A DNA stretch of 64,000 nucleotides from Campanula takesimana (taxonomy: Eukaryota; Streptophyta; Magnoliopsida; Asterales; Campanulaceae): the NCBI GenBank assembly GCA_026119855.1, contig JAOWBW010000113.1, forward strand, positions 1,612,001 to 1,676,000, in the 5' to 3' direction. Shown here one piece after another: positions 45,985 to 57,181 of the stretch. The position numbers and the translations under genes are program-made. The notes under the pieces are model-generated. The model did no database searches. It was not told the origin of the DNA and saw only the letters and a list, made by a program, of their open reading frames with translations. Within the stretch, counting starts at the first letter, position 1. Each line of letters begins with the position of its first letter.

Positions 45985-46221
45985 GTTTTTGCTAATACGT
46001 TAGGCCAGAGGGAGTAATATAATTTGAAAGAGGTTAGAAAATCTTTTTAGTTCAGTTACAAATCCCAGTAAATCACCTCAGCTGGACAAGTTACGCATAC
46101 ATTCTACTTGACCCTAGTTTTGTAGTAGCTGCATTTCACAAGTGTAAACTTTTCATCTGATCCTCCACGTAAAAATACCTGGAAACAAGTGTAAACTTTT
46201 CATCTGATCCTCCACGTAAAA

Positions 46222-46408
46222 ATACTTGGAAATAATAAAGTTACAAAAGATGGCTACAAAATGTGGTCTACAAAATAAGGTGTCATAATTGTGTTGGGTG
46301 TTTTTAATTGGAGTGTGTCGGGTCCACTACCGATGTAGTCAATAAAATATCACCACCACATCTTATATTCTTCATTTTGTAAACTTCTTTTGTAAGTCTA
46401 GCATTGCC
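46222..46408. mobile_element. Mutator-type MITE, same family as 54621-54788
   Basis: Ends ggaaataataaagttacaaa and ctagcattgccc; flanks AAAAATACT and AAAAATACC approximate a 9-bp duplication. The interior shares, in reverse, a segment reading gtgtcgggtccac / gtggacccgccacac with 54621-54788. The original sequence at 40190-40210 lacks it. Confidence 0.65.
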
Positions 46409-46649
46409 CAAAAATACCAATTGTTTAGCATTTGGGCCTTGGTTTTTAAGCGCAGACGTTATTTTTGGGCGAAGTCCTTGGACCTAAGAAGCTGCATGTC
46501 TCGTATGAGTATAACTCATGGATCTTCTTAGGTTCTACCATGACTTGGCCCAGTTAATGTCAACCTGTACAATAGATAAAGTAGATCCATGCATAAAATA
46601 AAAAGCATTCACTTCCTTAATGTAAATTGGGCATTGTCATCAGAAGACA

Positions 46650-46815
46650 AAAACTTGTATGAGACGGTCTCACATGTGAGACGGTCTCACATGTGAGACG
46701 GATCTCCTTGAGAGATTAAATGGTTTGCCCCCCCCAATGAGTGGGGCGGGGCATGCCCATTTCCTCTCTTGTCAAGATCTGTCTCATGTGTGAGACCGTC
46801 TCACACAAGAATTCC
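46650..46815. mobile_element. GAGACGG-ended MITE
   Basis: Inverted ends cttgtatgagacggtctcac and (reversed) cttgtgtgagacggtctcac. The left end repeats atgtgagacggtctcac. It interrupts the exon-14 copy at its beginning. Confidence 0.75.
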
Positions 46816-47109
46816 TCTTGTCAGAAGGTCTGCTCGATATTTGACTGTTTTAGAAGGGGCAAATACCGGAATCCGAAACTAGACGATGAGATTGACTATG
46901 TGTCTTTAGCAATGGGTATAGTGGAAGATATTAGAAAGGGGCATTTACCATATAGTCCCTCAACATGACCTTATTTACATCTTAAGACAAAGAATATTTT
47001 GACTAACCATATAGTCCCTTGCTTACAACTTCCTCAACACTTTACTAAGTACACCCTCTCAACATTTTACTTTCACGCCAACCACTATCACTTTAGGCTA
47101 CCACTCACC

Positions 47110-47718
47110 ACCTTCTCCATTCAACAACTCCGGCGACCACCAACTCCGGCGACCACTCCGGCGCAAAATAAAATAAAATTATGCTTCAGTGACCAAACAG
47201 TTGAGACCTTATTAGTAAGTTATCAATTGTCAACTAAACTACTAAGAGCACAATCAACTCCGGCAACCACCAACTCCGGCGACCAAACAATTGAGAACTT
47301 ATTAGTAAGTTCTCAGTTGTCAAATAAACTACTAAGAACACGATTAACTCCGGAGACCATCAACTACGGCGACCATCTCCGGCGACCAAACAATTGAGAA
47401 CTTATCAGTAAGTTCTCAGTTGTCAACCAAACTACTAACAACACGATTAAACTGCGGCGACCACCAACTCTGGCGACCAAACAACTGAGAACTTATCAAT
47501 AAGTTCATAGTTGTAAACTAAATTACTAAGAACACAATTAACTCCGAAGACCACTAACTCCGAGGACCACCAACTCCGACGACCAAACAACTGAGAACTT
47601 ATCAGTAAGTTCTCAGTTGTGAACTAAACTACTAAGAACACGATCAACTCCGGTGACCACCAACTCCGTTGACCAACCAACTGAGAACTTATCAGTAAGT
47701 TCTCAGTTATCGACTAAA
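47110..47718. repeat. Hairpin minisatellite, left part
   Basis: About six units of 91-106 bp. Each contains caactccggcgaccaccaac, then a 13-bp stem AACTGAGAACTTA, loop TCAG and its complement, then actactaagaacacga. The array continues at 50682 after the palindromic insertion. Open frames over it are by-products of the repeat length. Confidence 0.85.
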
Positions 47719-50676
47719 TGTTGGTGTTGTATTCTCTAGGCACGTTATGTGAATGATTAATGTTATCTATTGATTATGTTTTAATAAAGATATTGAATGT
47801 TGATTATTATATCCTTTGCATGTTTATTATAATAATTCCCGTCCCTGATAATTATGATTAATTATTAGTATAAGTTTAATAGATAATCATATGATGATTA
47901 TGGAGTATGGGATACAATTAAACTTATGGGTATTTGTTGGAGAACGAATACTGGACTGACCCGTATGAGATTTATGTCATGGTCACAATGTTATAATTAA
48001 GTCTCATATAGTTATATCATTGAATCCCTAGACCTGAGATTATTACAGTCTTCCACATAGTGGAGATCATGTTTGACGTATTCAAACGTTACTCTTAACC
48101 AAGTAATTATAAATGATATGATTGGCATGATAAAAGCTATGTAGGGAAGAGTAATAAGTCAAGATGGGATTTGTCCCTCAATATGAGAGATGTCAGGCTT
48201 GGGCCCCTCGATGAATAGTGTTGATGAAATGCATGGCCGTGCTCAAATGAATTGATGAGATCGATATCATTTGTGTTATCAATATATTCGGAATCGAAAA
48301 AGTATTGAACATTGTAAGTTGACCATTGACCAAGGCTTACGTTCAATGACATCGTGGACAAAAGGATTATGATATGTTCTATAATGGATTAACGAACTTT
48401 GACAAGTTATATCATCTGGGTAATCGTGATGGCCTGCTAGGGTCCGCTCATGATTTATGAGACAAAGTGTGTTTGGACTCATTCCAACTTGATATAATCC
48501 TATGGGGTCACACACAAGAGAACAAATTGTTAAAAGGGAAAAATGGCAGAATTTTTGGTCTAGCACGACCGTGCCATTAATCAGCCAAGGCAAGATTCTG
48601 GCGGCTCGTTCGGCACTACCGTACCAAGTATAACGCACGATCGTGCCAAATACAAAGCACGACCGTGCCAAAATTGGCCGGCTGGGAAGGCAAGTGCGCA
48701 TGGATTGGCACGACCGTGCCAGTTTTAGGGCACGACCGTGCCAGTGCTGCTTGGCCAGAAATCTTGTGGAATAATTAAGTGACGGGATTTAGGTTTCCTA
48801 AGTCCTTAAGGGTTAAGGACTTATACCCATATAAATATCTTTTCACCAGCCATTGTATATGATTGATTCACTTGTTTGGAGAAATATTATTATTGATTAA
48901 GATTGAGAATCAAGATCAATAATTCATAAAATCATATAGTCCCTTTTTGATCTAGCAGTCAAGATTAAGAAAGAGTTATTAATATTCGTTCGCGTGTGGA
49001 TATCCATAGAGGGTGATTACTTTATCATCTTTCTATTCGTGTTCCTGTGTTCATGATTCGGACAAGCGCGAAGATCCAAGATTCAAGATCAAGAGAAAAC
49101 AATAAACGCATCAAGGGTTAGTATTCTTGTATTCATCGTAGATGTATTTGTCTTAATCATATGAATGGATCTATAGGCTTTGGGTTTCATAAAATTTAAA
49201 TGCTATATTCCGCTGCGCATGTTGTTGGGTTTCGAAGTAACATGCGCAGCGGAATATAGCAATTAAAATTTTTATGAAACCCAAAGCCATGGATCCGTTC
49301 ATATGATTAAATCAAATACAACATAATGAATAGAGGAAAAAACTAACCCTTGATGACTATAAATTCTAGCTTTGAATTTGGTGGAGAACTTGAAGCTTTA
49401 TCACGGACAAAATTTACGAACTTTGAAGATGATAAAATTCACCCTCTAGCGGTATCCACACCACGAACGAATATCAAGAACCTTCTTGATCTTGGTTGCT
49501 AGACCAAATTATGAAACAGACTTTCACAATTTAATAAAAAACTATATGAAATTATTTTGTGAATTATTTTGTTCTTCAATCCAAGATGTCTTGGAACAAA
49601 ATAATAACTCTCTCAAACTCTTTGGAGGCACACAAAACACTAGGGCTAACGGTCTGGCCGAACTTGGCTTTTATACACAATTAATACCTATTCCAAATAG
49701 GAATCTTGTGCCAAAACCTTCCCAAATCAGATTAGGAATTATTCTGCCGCCTAGACCAAGCGCCCGCATGGCCCTTACCGAGCGCCCGCTCGCTGACCAG
49801 AAAAACCAGAATTTTCAAAAATTCCTTTGAGGTCCTTCGACCCTAAATTCCAATACAGTCTTTTATTTAAGATTCGTTCTATTGTGTGTGACCCTCTAGG
49901 ATTATACTAAGTTGGCAATGGGCTCAAACATGAAACCATAAGATATGATTAGGTCCCAGCAAACCGTCATACCTACCCAAATAGTATAACTAGATACAAG
50001 TTCGCATTCCTTTAGAATATGTCACAATCCTTTTGTCCACGACGTCATTGAACACAAGTCATGGTCAAACAGTCAACTTGTCTTGTTCAATACTTTCTCG
50101 ATTCCGAATATGTTGATAATTCAAATGCTATTGATCCAATCAATCCATTTGAGTCCGGTCGAACATTTCATCAACATCATTCCTTCGAGGGGCCCAAGCT
50201 TGACATCTCTCCGTGGAGGGACAAATCCATTTAGCTTATTACTCTTCCCAACGGGAATCCGATTATGCCAATCATACCCTTTATAACTACCGTGTTAAGG
50301 TAGCGTTTGAATATGTCAAACACAATGTTCATCAAGTGGAAGACTATAATAACTTCATGTCTAAGGATTCAAATGACATAACTAATATGAGATATATGTA
50401 CGACGTAGACCATGACATAAATCTCATACAGCGGGTCATGTCCAGTACCTTGTTCCAAACAAGTACCCATAAATCTAACATGATCATCCCATGATCATTT
50501 AGCCTTTATACTAGTGCTTAACAAGTACTAGGGACGGAGATTATTAAAAGTAAACATGAACAACAATAATAATCAAAACATCTCTTTATTGATATGAAAT
50601 AAATGATAACAATTACAACGTTTGTTAAACGTGCCTAGGGCACCACTACCAACACATGTTGCCTCGAAACCCAACA
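47719..50676. mobile_element. Palindromic pair of LTRs in inverted orientation
   Basis: One 5-bp target duplication CTAAA (47714-47718, 50677-50681) encloses two homologous LTR-like arms facing each other: 47719-49222 (plus) and 49223-50676 (minus). The right arm has complete ends, TGTTGGGTTTCGA at both termini in inverted form. The left arm lacks about 22 bp at its start, explained by deletion between two TGTTGG repeats, and about 17 bp at the centre. At the centre a 22-bp perfect stem (49201-49222 with 49239-49260) surrounds a 16-base loop. No internal retroelement region remains. Confidence 0.85.
48555..48775 (+). repeat. GCACGACCGTGCC cassette in the left LTR arm
   Basis: Five close copies of GGCACGACCGTGCC or AGCACGACCGTGCC plus related forms, ending TTGGCCAGAAATC. 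The homologous position in the right arm (about 49740-49805) instead carries GAGCGGGCGCTCGG motifs. Confidence 0.85.
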
Positions 50677-50681
50677 CTAAA

Positions 50682-51070
50682 GTACTAAGAACACGAACAA
50701 CTCCAGCGACCAAACAACTGAGAATTTATCATTAAGTTCTTAGATGTCAACTATACTAATAAGAACACGATTAACTCCCACGACTACCAACTCCGGCGAC
50801 CAAACAACTGAGAATTTATCGGTAAGTTCTCAATTTTCAACTAAAAGTACTAAGAACACGGATCAACTCCGGCGACCAAACAAGAGAACTTATCAGTAAG
50901 TTCTAAGTTGCCAACTAAACTTCTAGTAATACGACCAACTCCAGCGCAAACAACTGAGAAGTTATCAGTAAGTTCTCAGTTGTCAACTAAATTACTTAAG
51001 AGCAAGATTAACTCCGGCGACCACCAACTCCGGCGACTAACTCCGACGACCAAACAACTGAGAACTTATA
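50682..51070. repeat. Hairpin minisatellite, right part
   Basis: Continuation of the 47110-47718 array: about five units with the same stem-loop and ccggcgaccaccaactccgg spacer. Units are more diverged, some with shortened stems. Confidence 0.82.
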
Positions 51071-51373
51071 TTTTATATAAAATATAGTGCTTCTTTCGTC
51101 CCAAACTATTTGTTGTTTAAGGAGTGAAATTTTGTTTACTTTTTTTCTGTTGGTTTCTGTTACTTTAAGTTCCTGAGTAGCTTTATTACTTATGGGTCTA
51201 AACTGAATAACAATTCTGACTTTCTGGTCTTTCTGTCGTTTCTAGATCCGGGCGCCTTTGGTCTTTTCTATAGTTATAAATACCGTATCGGTGAGCGCAC
51301 CGGCAATATGATTAGAACGGGATGTACCGGTACTGGCATGTACCGGCGCACCGTTCCGAATTTACTATTTTTA

Positions 51374-53950
51374 TGTCGCGCCCCAGACCCGTGGTCCTAC
51401 TTGGCCCCACGCTCGGGACACGATTGGAAGACGTTATAAAACATTTTAGGAAAAAATTTTCGAAATATACTTTTAGAAAGTCTAACAAAAACACACTTGA
51501 AGTTCAAAGACTTCACTTAACTTTTAAAAAAACTCTACAACCAACTTTCACAACGAAAGTACTTAGCCCGAAGGCTTACAAACTTTTAAACAAATGTACA
51601 TACACCAACATGATCCAAAATAGGTATGAGACAACAGAAAGTACGGGTACTCTACCCAAAAGGTTTCACATTTACATAATGCAACCTTAACAAAACAAGT
51701 CCTAACTCTTACCACTCCAACGTCCTCCGTGCCAAGTGTCCTATCCCCTAGACCCGCCTTATCTAAAACAGTAAACAAATAAAGGGTGAGAATAAATCTC
51801 AGTAAGCTACTAAAATGCAACTACGTTACATACTGATATGATAATCATAAAGAAACAATATCAACAAGTAATCATATAGCATAAAGCACATAACATCAAC
51901 TCATATATCACATTTATCACATAGCCCACACTCCGGTGGATACCAAGCCAAGGTTTACCCAATAACATAACTGTCTGAGAATACCATCTGAAAAACCCAT
52001 CAGGGAAAACCATCTGAGAAAACCATCTGAGCAGCATAAATAGCTGAAGCCGGGATCCCGAAAACCAAACCAATAGAACCAAGTAACCAGAGAGGGAAAT
52101 ATGACACAAAGTCATAACCCAAATACTCATCAAAGGGAGCAATTCATCCCATCCAAGGCTAATCTGGACTGGGGAAACAAAGAAGGCACAGTGGACATCT
52201 TATAGTGAACTTGGCTTGTGTGCCACTATAATTCTCCCACCGCCTGACTCAGAAGCTCCAATGGAAAACCTTATAGTGGACTTACTTGTACCACTATAAT
52301 TCTTCCATCGGCTGACTCAAAAGCTCCAATGGAAAACCTTATAGTGGACTTACCTGTACCACTATAATTCTTCCATCGGCTGACTCAACAACAAGACCAG
52401 CTGGACTTTCACAAGAAGCACAGTAATGAATACTTGCTAAACAAATCCCGGGGCATTTAATCCAAGAAGGAACTAAGCCAAATACATCACAAGATTTCTC
52501 ATAAAGAGTCCATAAAAAGGACATTTAGTCACAACCCAATATTTTTCATCAACGACATAAAAGTCATACACATTCACGTTTGGGTCCTAAACAACCCCAA
52601 TGACGACACAAACATTTGTCCTCTTGTACCCAAGTTAAACAAACTATCAAACCTGGAAAACAGGGGAGGTGCGCACGCCCCACCCAATAGGGTGCGCGCG
52701 CTTCCACTCATCAGATCCTCACACTTTTTGGCCAACTAAGGGTGCGCGCGCCTCACCCAAAAGGGTGCGCAAGCTTCCCTTCATCAGACCCTTTTGCCTA
52801 AATTAGTCAATGGGGTGCGTGCGCCTCCTTATTTAGGGTGCGCGCGCCCCCTCCTATTTTGGGCCAAATCCCAGATTTCTTTCCTTAGTTCATTTTTACT
52901 CCTTCCGTCCCACAAGTATAACATATATACTACACAACATTAGCAACTTTCATAGGATTACAACTTGATTTATAAACCATTACAACACCCAACTAGAACC
53001 AATTCTATATACCCCCTTCGTCCCAATATTTCAAGTATAACAAATATTACCCAAATCACAAAATTAACAATTACTAGTATCAATTATAAATATAATTTTT
53101 CTAATATACCAATATACTCATTTAGGCTACTTTCATTCATTTCCCCGTCCCAAGAATAATAGTATAATTTTATAATATACTTATTTAACATTTAATTCAA
53201 GTTAATATTTTACCGTCCCACAAGTAGGAGTATACTTTCAAACACTTATACTAACATTTTCAGGATATAAACATATTCCATATACATACTTGCATACAAA
53301 CCAAGTCACTTACCCAGTATAATTATACTTCCTTTGTCCCAAATAAACAAGTATCACAAATAAATTTATTTCACAATAATTTCACCACATATCACACATA
53401 TAGCAAATATATGACCATTTTACTATTTAAGGGGAATTAGTAACTTACCTATTTCCGGAAAAAGTATCGCAGAAATATGTTTTGTTCGGGTAGAAATGAC
53501 CTACTCAACGCCCTGATCATTTTTTATAATTAGTTTTTAAAACGGGTAAGTAAATAAAAAGAATTAAATCGAAATGAGTTGAACTTACTTTTTTCTTTCT
53601 TAACCTACGAAGGAATGTTGCAGAAGGAAATTGTAAACACAGAGAGAGAAAAGAGAGAAGGGAAAGTGCTTTTAACAAAAATCTTATCCCCTTTTTACAA
53701 ATTGGTCACTGGACTTTCAAAGTTAACACTTAAGCCCCTTAACTTAAAATTTCAACAAGAACCCTAAAGTTTCAACTTAATCATTTATTCTTTTTAACAA
53801 AATTTCTACTAACACTTTAACTAACATATATACTCAAATAATATATGCAAGTCATGAAAATATTTTCTAACACATAAAATGCACACATAAGTTCAAATTA
53901 AAATTCCCAAAAATATATAATAAATAGGAACGGGTTTTGGGGTCGTTACA
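51374..53950. repeat. Solo LTR, 2.6 kb, Gypsy-like
   Basis: Ends TGTCGCGCCCCAGACCCG and (reversed) TGTAACGACCCCAAAACCCG; exact target duplication TTTTA (51369-51373, 53951-53955). No internal region. Internal features: a cattataattcttccatcgg-type repeat near 52210-52390, and at 52665-52850 six GTGCGCGCGC-like motifs. Orientation is uncertain because the two ends are similar in reverse; the TGTAACGACCCC end is the commoner LTR start in plants. Confidence 0.82.
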
Positions 53951-54501
53951 TTTTAAATGATTTTTTTAATATATTTTGCTTAACTAATAGTTATAATTTT
54001 ACAAAGATTGACATAATTTTGTAAATATAATAGTATATAATTAAACGAAAATCTAAAATTTAAAACAATGTTTTTGTAATCTTTTTGATACAGTTAAATC
54101 TATCTATATATATATATATATATATATAAAGTTGGTGAGGAGAGCCATGGTGTTGCCACATAGACAAGTCTTAGAGAAAGGTTGCATTTGGTGTTGCCAC
54201 ATCATTACCACTCTTATAAATAAGATACTTTTTAAATTCTTTTTCTTAGCTAATAGTATTAGCTAATTGTATTAGTTACTATATAGGGTAACTATTATAG
54301 TTAACTACTATAGTAACTAATACTTATAATAGTAATAGTTATTATAATATGTAACTATTATAGTTAACTACTATAATAACTAATACTTATAATAGTAATA
54401 GTTACTATAATAGGTAACTATTATAGTTAACTACTATATAGTAACTAATACTTATAATAGTAATAGTTACTATAATAGGTAACTATAATAGTTAACTATT
54501 A

Positions 54502-54943
54502 CTCCCTACGTCGCAGAGTAAGAGTCATACTTTCTATTTTGGTAGTAAAAGTATTTTTCCAAAAATAGCAAAGAATATTTACTATTCATCTCACTCATTC
54601 TCTCTCCTACTTTACTTTTAGGGTAATGCTAGGGGCACAAAAGAAGTATACAAAATGATGGATACAAAATGAGGTGACGATATTTTATTAGTTGCATAGA
54701 TTGTGGACCCGCCACACTCTAATTAAAAGCACCAATAAAATCTTGATACATCATTTTGTGAGATTTTTTTGTGACTTTATATTTACCCTTACTTTTATAC
54801 TCATAAAACCAATCAAGTTATTATTCCATCCCACTCATTCTCTCTCCTAATTTACTTTTACACTCACAACACTTACTTACTTTCATCATTTCTTAATCTC
54901 AGTGCTAATGAGGGATAAGACTCTTACTCCAGGACAGAGGGAG
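54502..54943. mobile_element. Stowaway-like MITE nested in the Helitron
   Basis: CTCCCTACGTCGCAGAGTAA at left, reversed right end CTCCCTCTGTCCTGGAGTAA, TA duplicated on both sides. It is split by a Mutator-type MITE. Confidence 0.85.
54621..54788. mobile_element. Mutator-type MITE nested in the Stowaway MITE
   Basis: Ends GGGTAATGCTAGGGGCACAA and (reversed) GGGTAAATATAAAGTCACAA; exact 9-bp target duplication TTACTTTTA (54612-54620, 54789-54797). 168 bp. Confidence 0.9.
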
Positions 54944-55396
54944 TAATATTTAACTATTATAACTAACTAATACTATTAATAGTATTAGTTAATTATAATA
55001 GTTAAATATAATTGTTAACTATAATAGTTACTATATAAGTTAATTATTATTATTAATAGTATTAGGTAATCATAATTGTTACAATATATAGTAACTATCA
55101 CTATTAATTATATTATTTAATCATAATAGTTACTATATATGTTAACTATTATTATTAATACCATTAAGTTTTTTGAAATATTCATACAACAAACTTAAAT
55201 GTACTTCTAAATTAATTAAAAAAAATATTACAACTATGTACAACCAAAGCTATGAAAATGTTTTGATTAATTTAAAATATACATATATTTTCAAATAAAA
55301 TTATTATGTTAATTTATCAATTAAACATATCAAAAAATGAAAATACAAAAATATTAACGGAATAGATTCCCGTGCGGAGCACGGGTTACCTACTAG

Positions 55397-56433
55397 TAAG
55401 ATTGATGACAATAGTACTTTTATTGATATTGATAAGATTGAGTTCAACTAAAGTACTACTCTTTTTTTAAGCAACACAACTATATAGTATAAAAGTACTA
55501 CTCTTATAATACATTAACATCAGGGTTCAAAATAAATAAATTAATACATTAAAATCATGTTTCAAAAAACAAAGTGGAAAAAAAAACACATTCTCATTCG
55601 ATAATGGGGGCATGTACAATATGTGTTGTAGCTTACTTATTTCTAGCCACTCTTGATAAAGTAGCCTTTTGAATTTTGTTCCACATTTCACTTTCCCCAA
55701 CAAGAAAGGTGAGTGCACAGCTTCCTCTCACTTTCCTCTCATTTTTATTGCCAAAAATCTAGGGGGGGGAAAAAATCGTATTTGAAAGACTAACGCTCGC
55801 CGGAGTTCAGTTTTTTTTTCGCCGGAATCGAAGGGAGGAACTTAGGAGCTTCACCAAATCTACGCAAAATTAGGGAGGAGCGCAGCAGCGACATGAATTT
55901 TGGCGCAACATGAGAAGAGGGGGCGGGTGAAGGTCAGGAAGGAGAGAGAAAGGTCGTCGGAGGGTGTGTGACCGGAGATAAGAAGGGTAGGGGGAGGGAG
56001 GGAGGGATGGGGTGGTCGGAGGATGAGAGAGACGGACGGAGGATTTGCCGGAGATGGGGCGGGCTGGCCAGAGTGGGGAGGGAGGGTTGCCGGAGCGGGA
56101 GGGGAGGTAGAGAGAGAAAGTACATAGAGAGTCTGTTTGTTTTCTATGCTCGTCGGAGTAAGGAGGGTAAGGTCGCCGGAGTAGGGTTCGCCGGGCTTAT
56201 CGCCGGAGTTGGGAGAGATGTCACTGGAGGTAGAAAGAGAAAGTAGAGAGAGAGATGGGGCTGTGTGTATTTTGTTGGGTGTAATCTGGTAAGGCGTGTA
56301 CTTATATCATTTTAAAGCATTGAGGGACAATATGGTTTGAGAAAATATTTTATAGGACTAGGACGTAAATTGAAAATGTCTTTGTCCTAAGACGTAGATT
56401 CAGTATTATATAGGGACTAGGAGGTAATTTTCT
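55397..56433. other. Right interior of the large Mutator-like element
   Basis: AT-rich DNA up to 55780, then a GA-rich block (55870-56250) with repeated gtcgccgga and ggaggga motifs. Low-complexity frames on both strands are not convincing genes; the block may be a captured 5' exon or leader. Confidence 0.45.
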
Positions 56434-56443
56434 CTATTAGAAA

Positions 56444-56584
56444 TGTATTTGCAAGAGTTGTATTCGACACAATGTACCCTCCAAATTTAACTAGGGATAC
56501 ACACTTTTAGAATTAGGTTACATGGACTTACCTCTCTCTACGCTGATAGATAATTGATTTTTCCTTTTCCTTATTTCATCTGGA
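56444..56584 (+). pseudogene. Duplicate of the PcnB-like gene 3' end, part 2
   Basis: Matches 40858-40998: encodes VFARVVFDT-YPPNLTRDTHF and the stop, then 55 bases of 3' flank. It was continuous with 46829-46937 before the Mutator-like insertion. Confidence 0.9.
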
Positions 56585-57093
56585 AGAATAATATTAAGGG
56601 CACAAAATTATGACAAAATTTTGCTCATAAAATAGCTATGAAAACGATCTTCAACATGAAGCTCCTGATGCTTGTTCAATTAACACTTTTTCCCTTCTAT
56701 CTTTCACTAGATTCCGATTTGACCCAATAATTTCAGAGTTTCACTTTTGCCTTAGTATCTGATCACTTCTACACTTTCGTCGATTTTTAACAAATCCTAT
56801 CCAAATTCTAGCTTAAGTCAAGTTGTAAACAAATCCTATCCAAACTTTAAGTTAGGTTAAATTTTTAACGCTCGTCCAAAAATTAACACGTGCAACTCAT
56901 ATAAAAAGTTAAAGAAAGTGCTATAGGTATTTCATATATTACTACGCTTGTTATGGTTTAACTCCAAGTGTCCATTTTATTCCTACCTAAAAAAAATGTC
57001 AATGATACCCTTTAAAAGAAAATTCATGTATGATGCACGTGGTTACTTTTAAACGACATTTGTTATAATAACATTACGGAAGTTGAACTTTTG
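56585..57093. other. Intergenic, nothing recognised
   Basis: AT-rich, with a short internal repeat (acaaatcctatccaaa twice near 56790-56840). No gene. Confidence 0.4.
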
Positions 57094-57095
57094 AA

Positions 57096-57181
<86 letters not shown>

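Larger units (their letters stand above)
46009..46937 (+). pseudogene. Degenerate duplicate of the 3' end of the PcnB-like gene, part 1
   Basis: Aligns with 40013-40870 (intron 13 and exon 14). The exon copy keeps gtctgctcgatatttgactg and the residues VCSIFDC-RRGKY, but the splice acceptor and first exon bases are gone: the intron piece ttccttaatgtaaat joins directly to tgggcattgtc. A MITE (46222-46408) and a GAGACGG-type element (46650-46815) have entered it. The rest of the exon copy lies at 56444-56584, beyond a Mutator-like insertion. Confidence 0.88.
54099..55396 (+). mobile_element. Helitron, non-autonomous
   Basis: Starts TCTATCTATATATA after an A and ends with the hairpin CCCGTGCGGAGCACGGG (55369-55385), then TTACCTACTAG before a T, the expected A/T insertion site without target duplication. 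It encodes no Rep/helicase. Most of the body is degenerate repeats of actattaatagtattagtta. A Stowaway MITE (54502-54943) is nested in it. Confidence 0.88.
46938..56434. mobile_element. 9.5-kb Mutator-like element splitting the exon copy
   Basis: Exact 9-bp target duplication TATTAGAAA (46929-46937, 56435-56443). Ends are imperfect inverted repeats: GGGGCATTTACCATATAGTC at left, GAGAAAATTACCTCCTAGTC (reversed) at right, with further matching stretches (TTA-GACAAAGA). The interior holds a hairpin minisatellite (47110-47718, 50682-51070), a palindromic LTR pair (47719-50676), a solo LTR (51374-53950), a Helitron (54099-55396) and a GA-rich block (55870-56250) with cgccgga motifs. Without nested insertions it is about 2.7 kb. 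No transposase is visible, so it is non-autonomous. Confidence 0.85.

Noticed and set aside
46999..47397. 132-codon frame in the large Mutator-like element
   Set aside because: Open only because the minisatellite unit has few stops; it repeats the same peptide block and degenerates.
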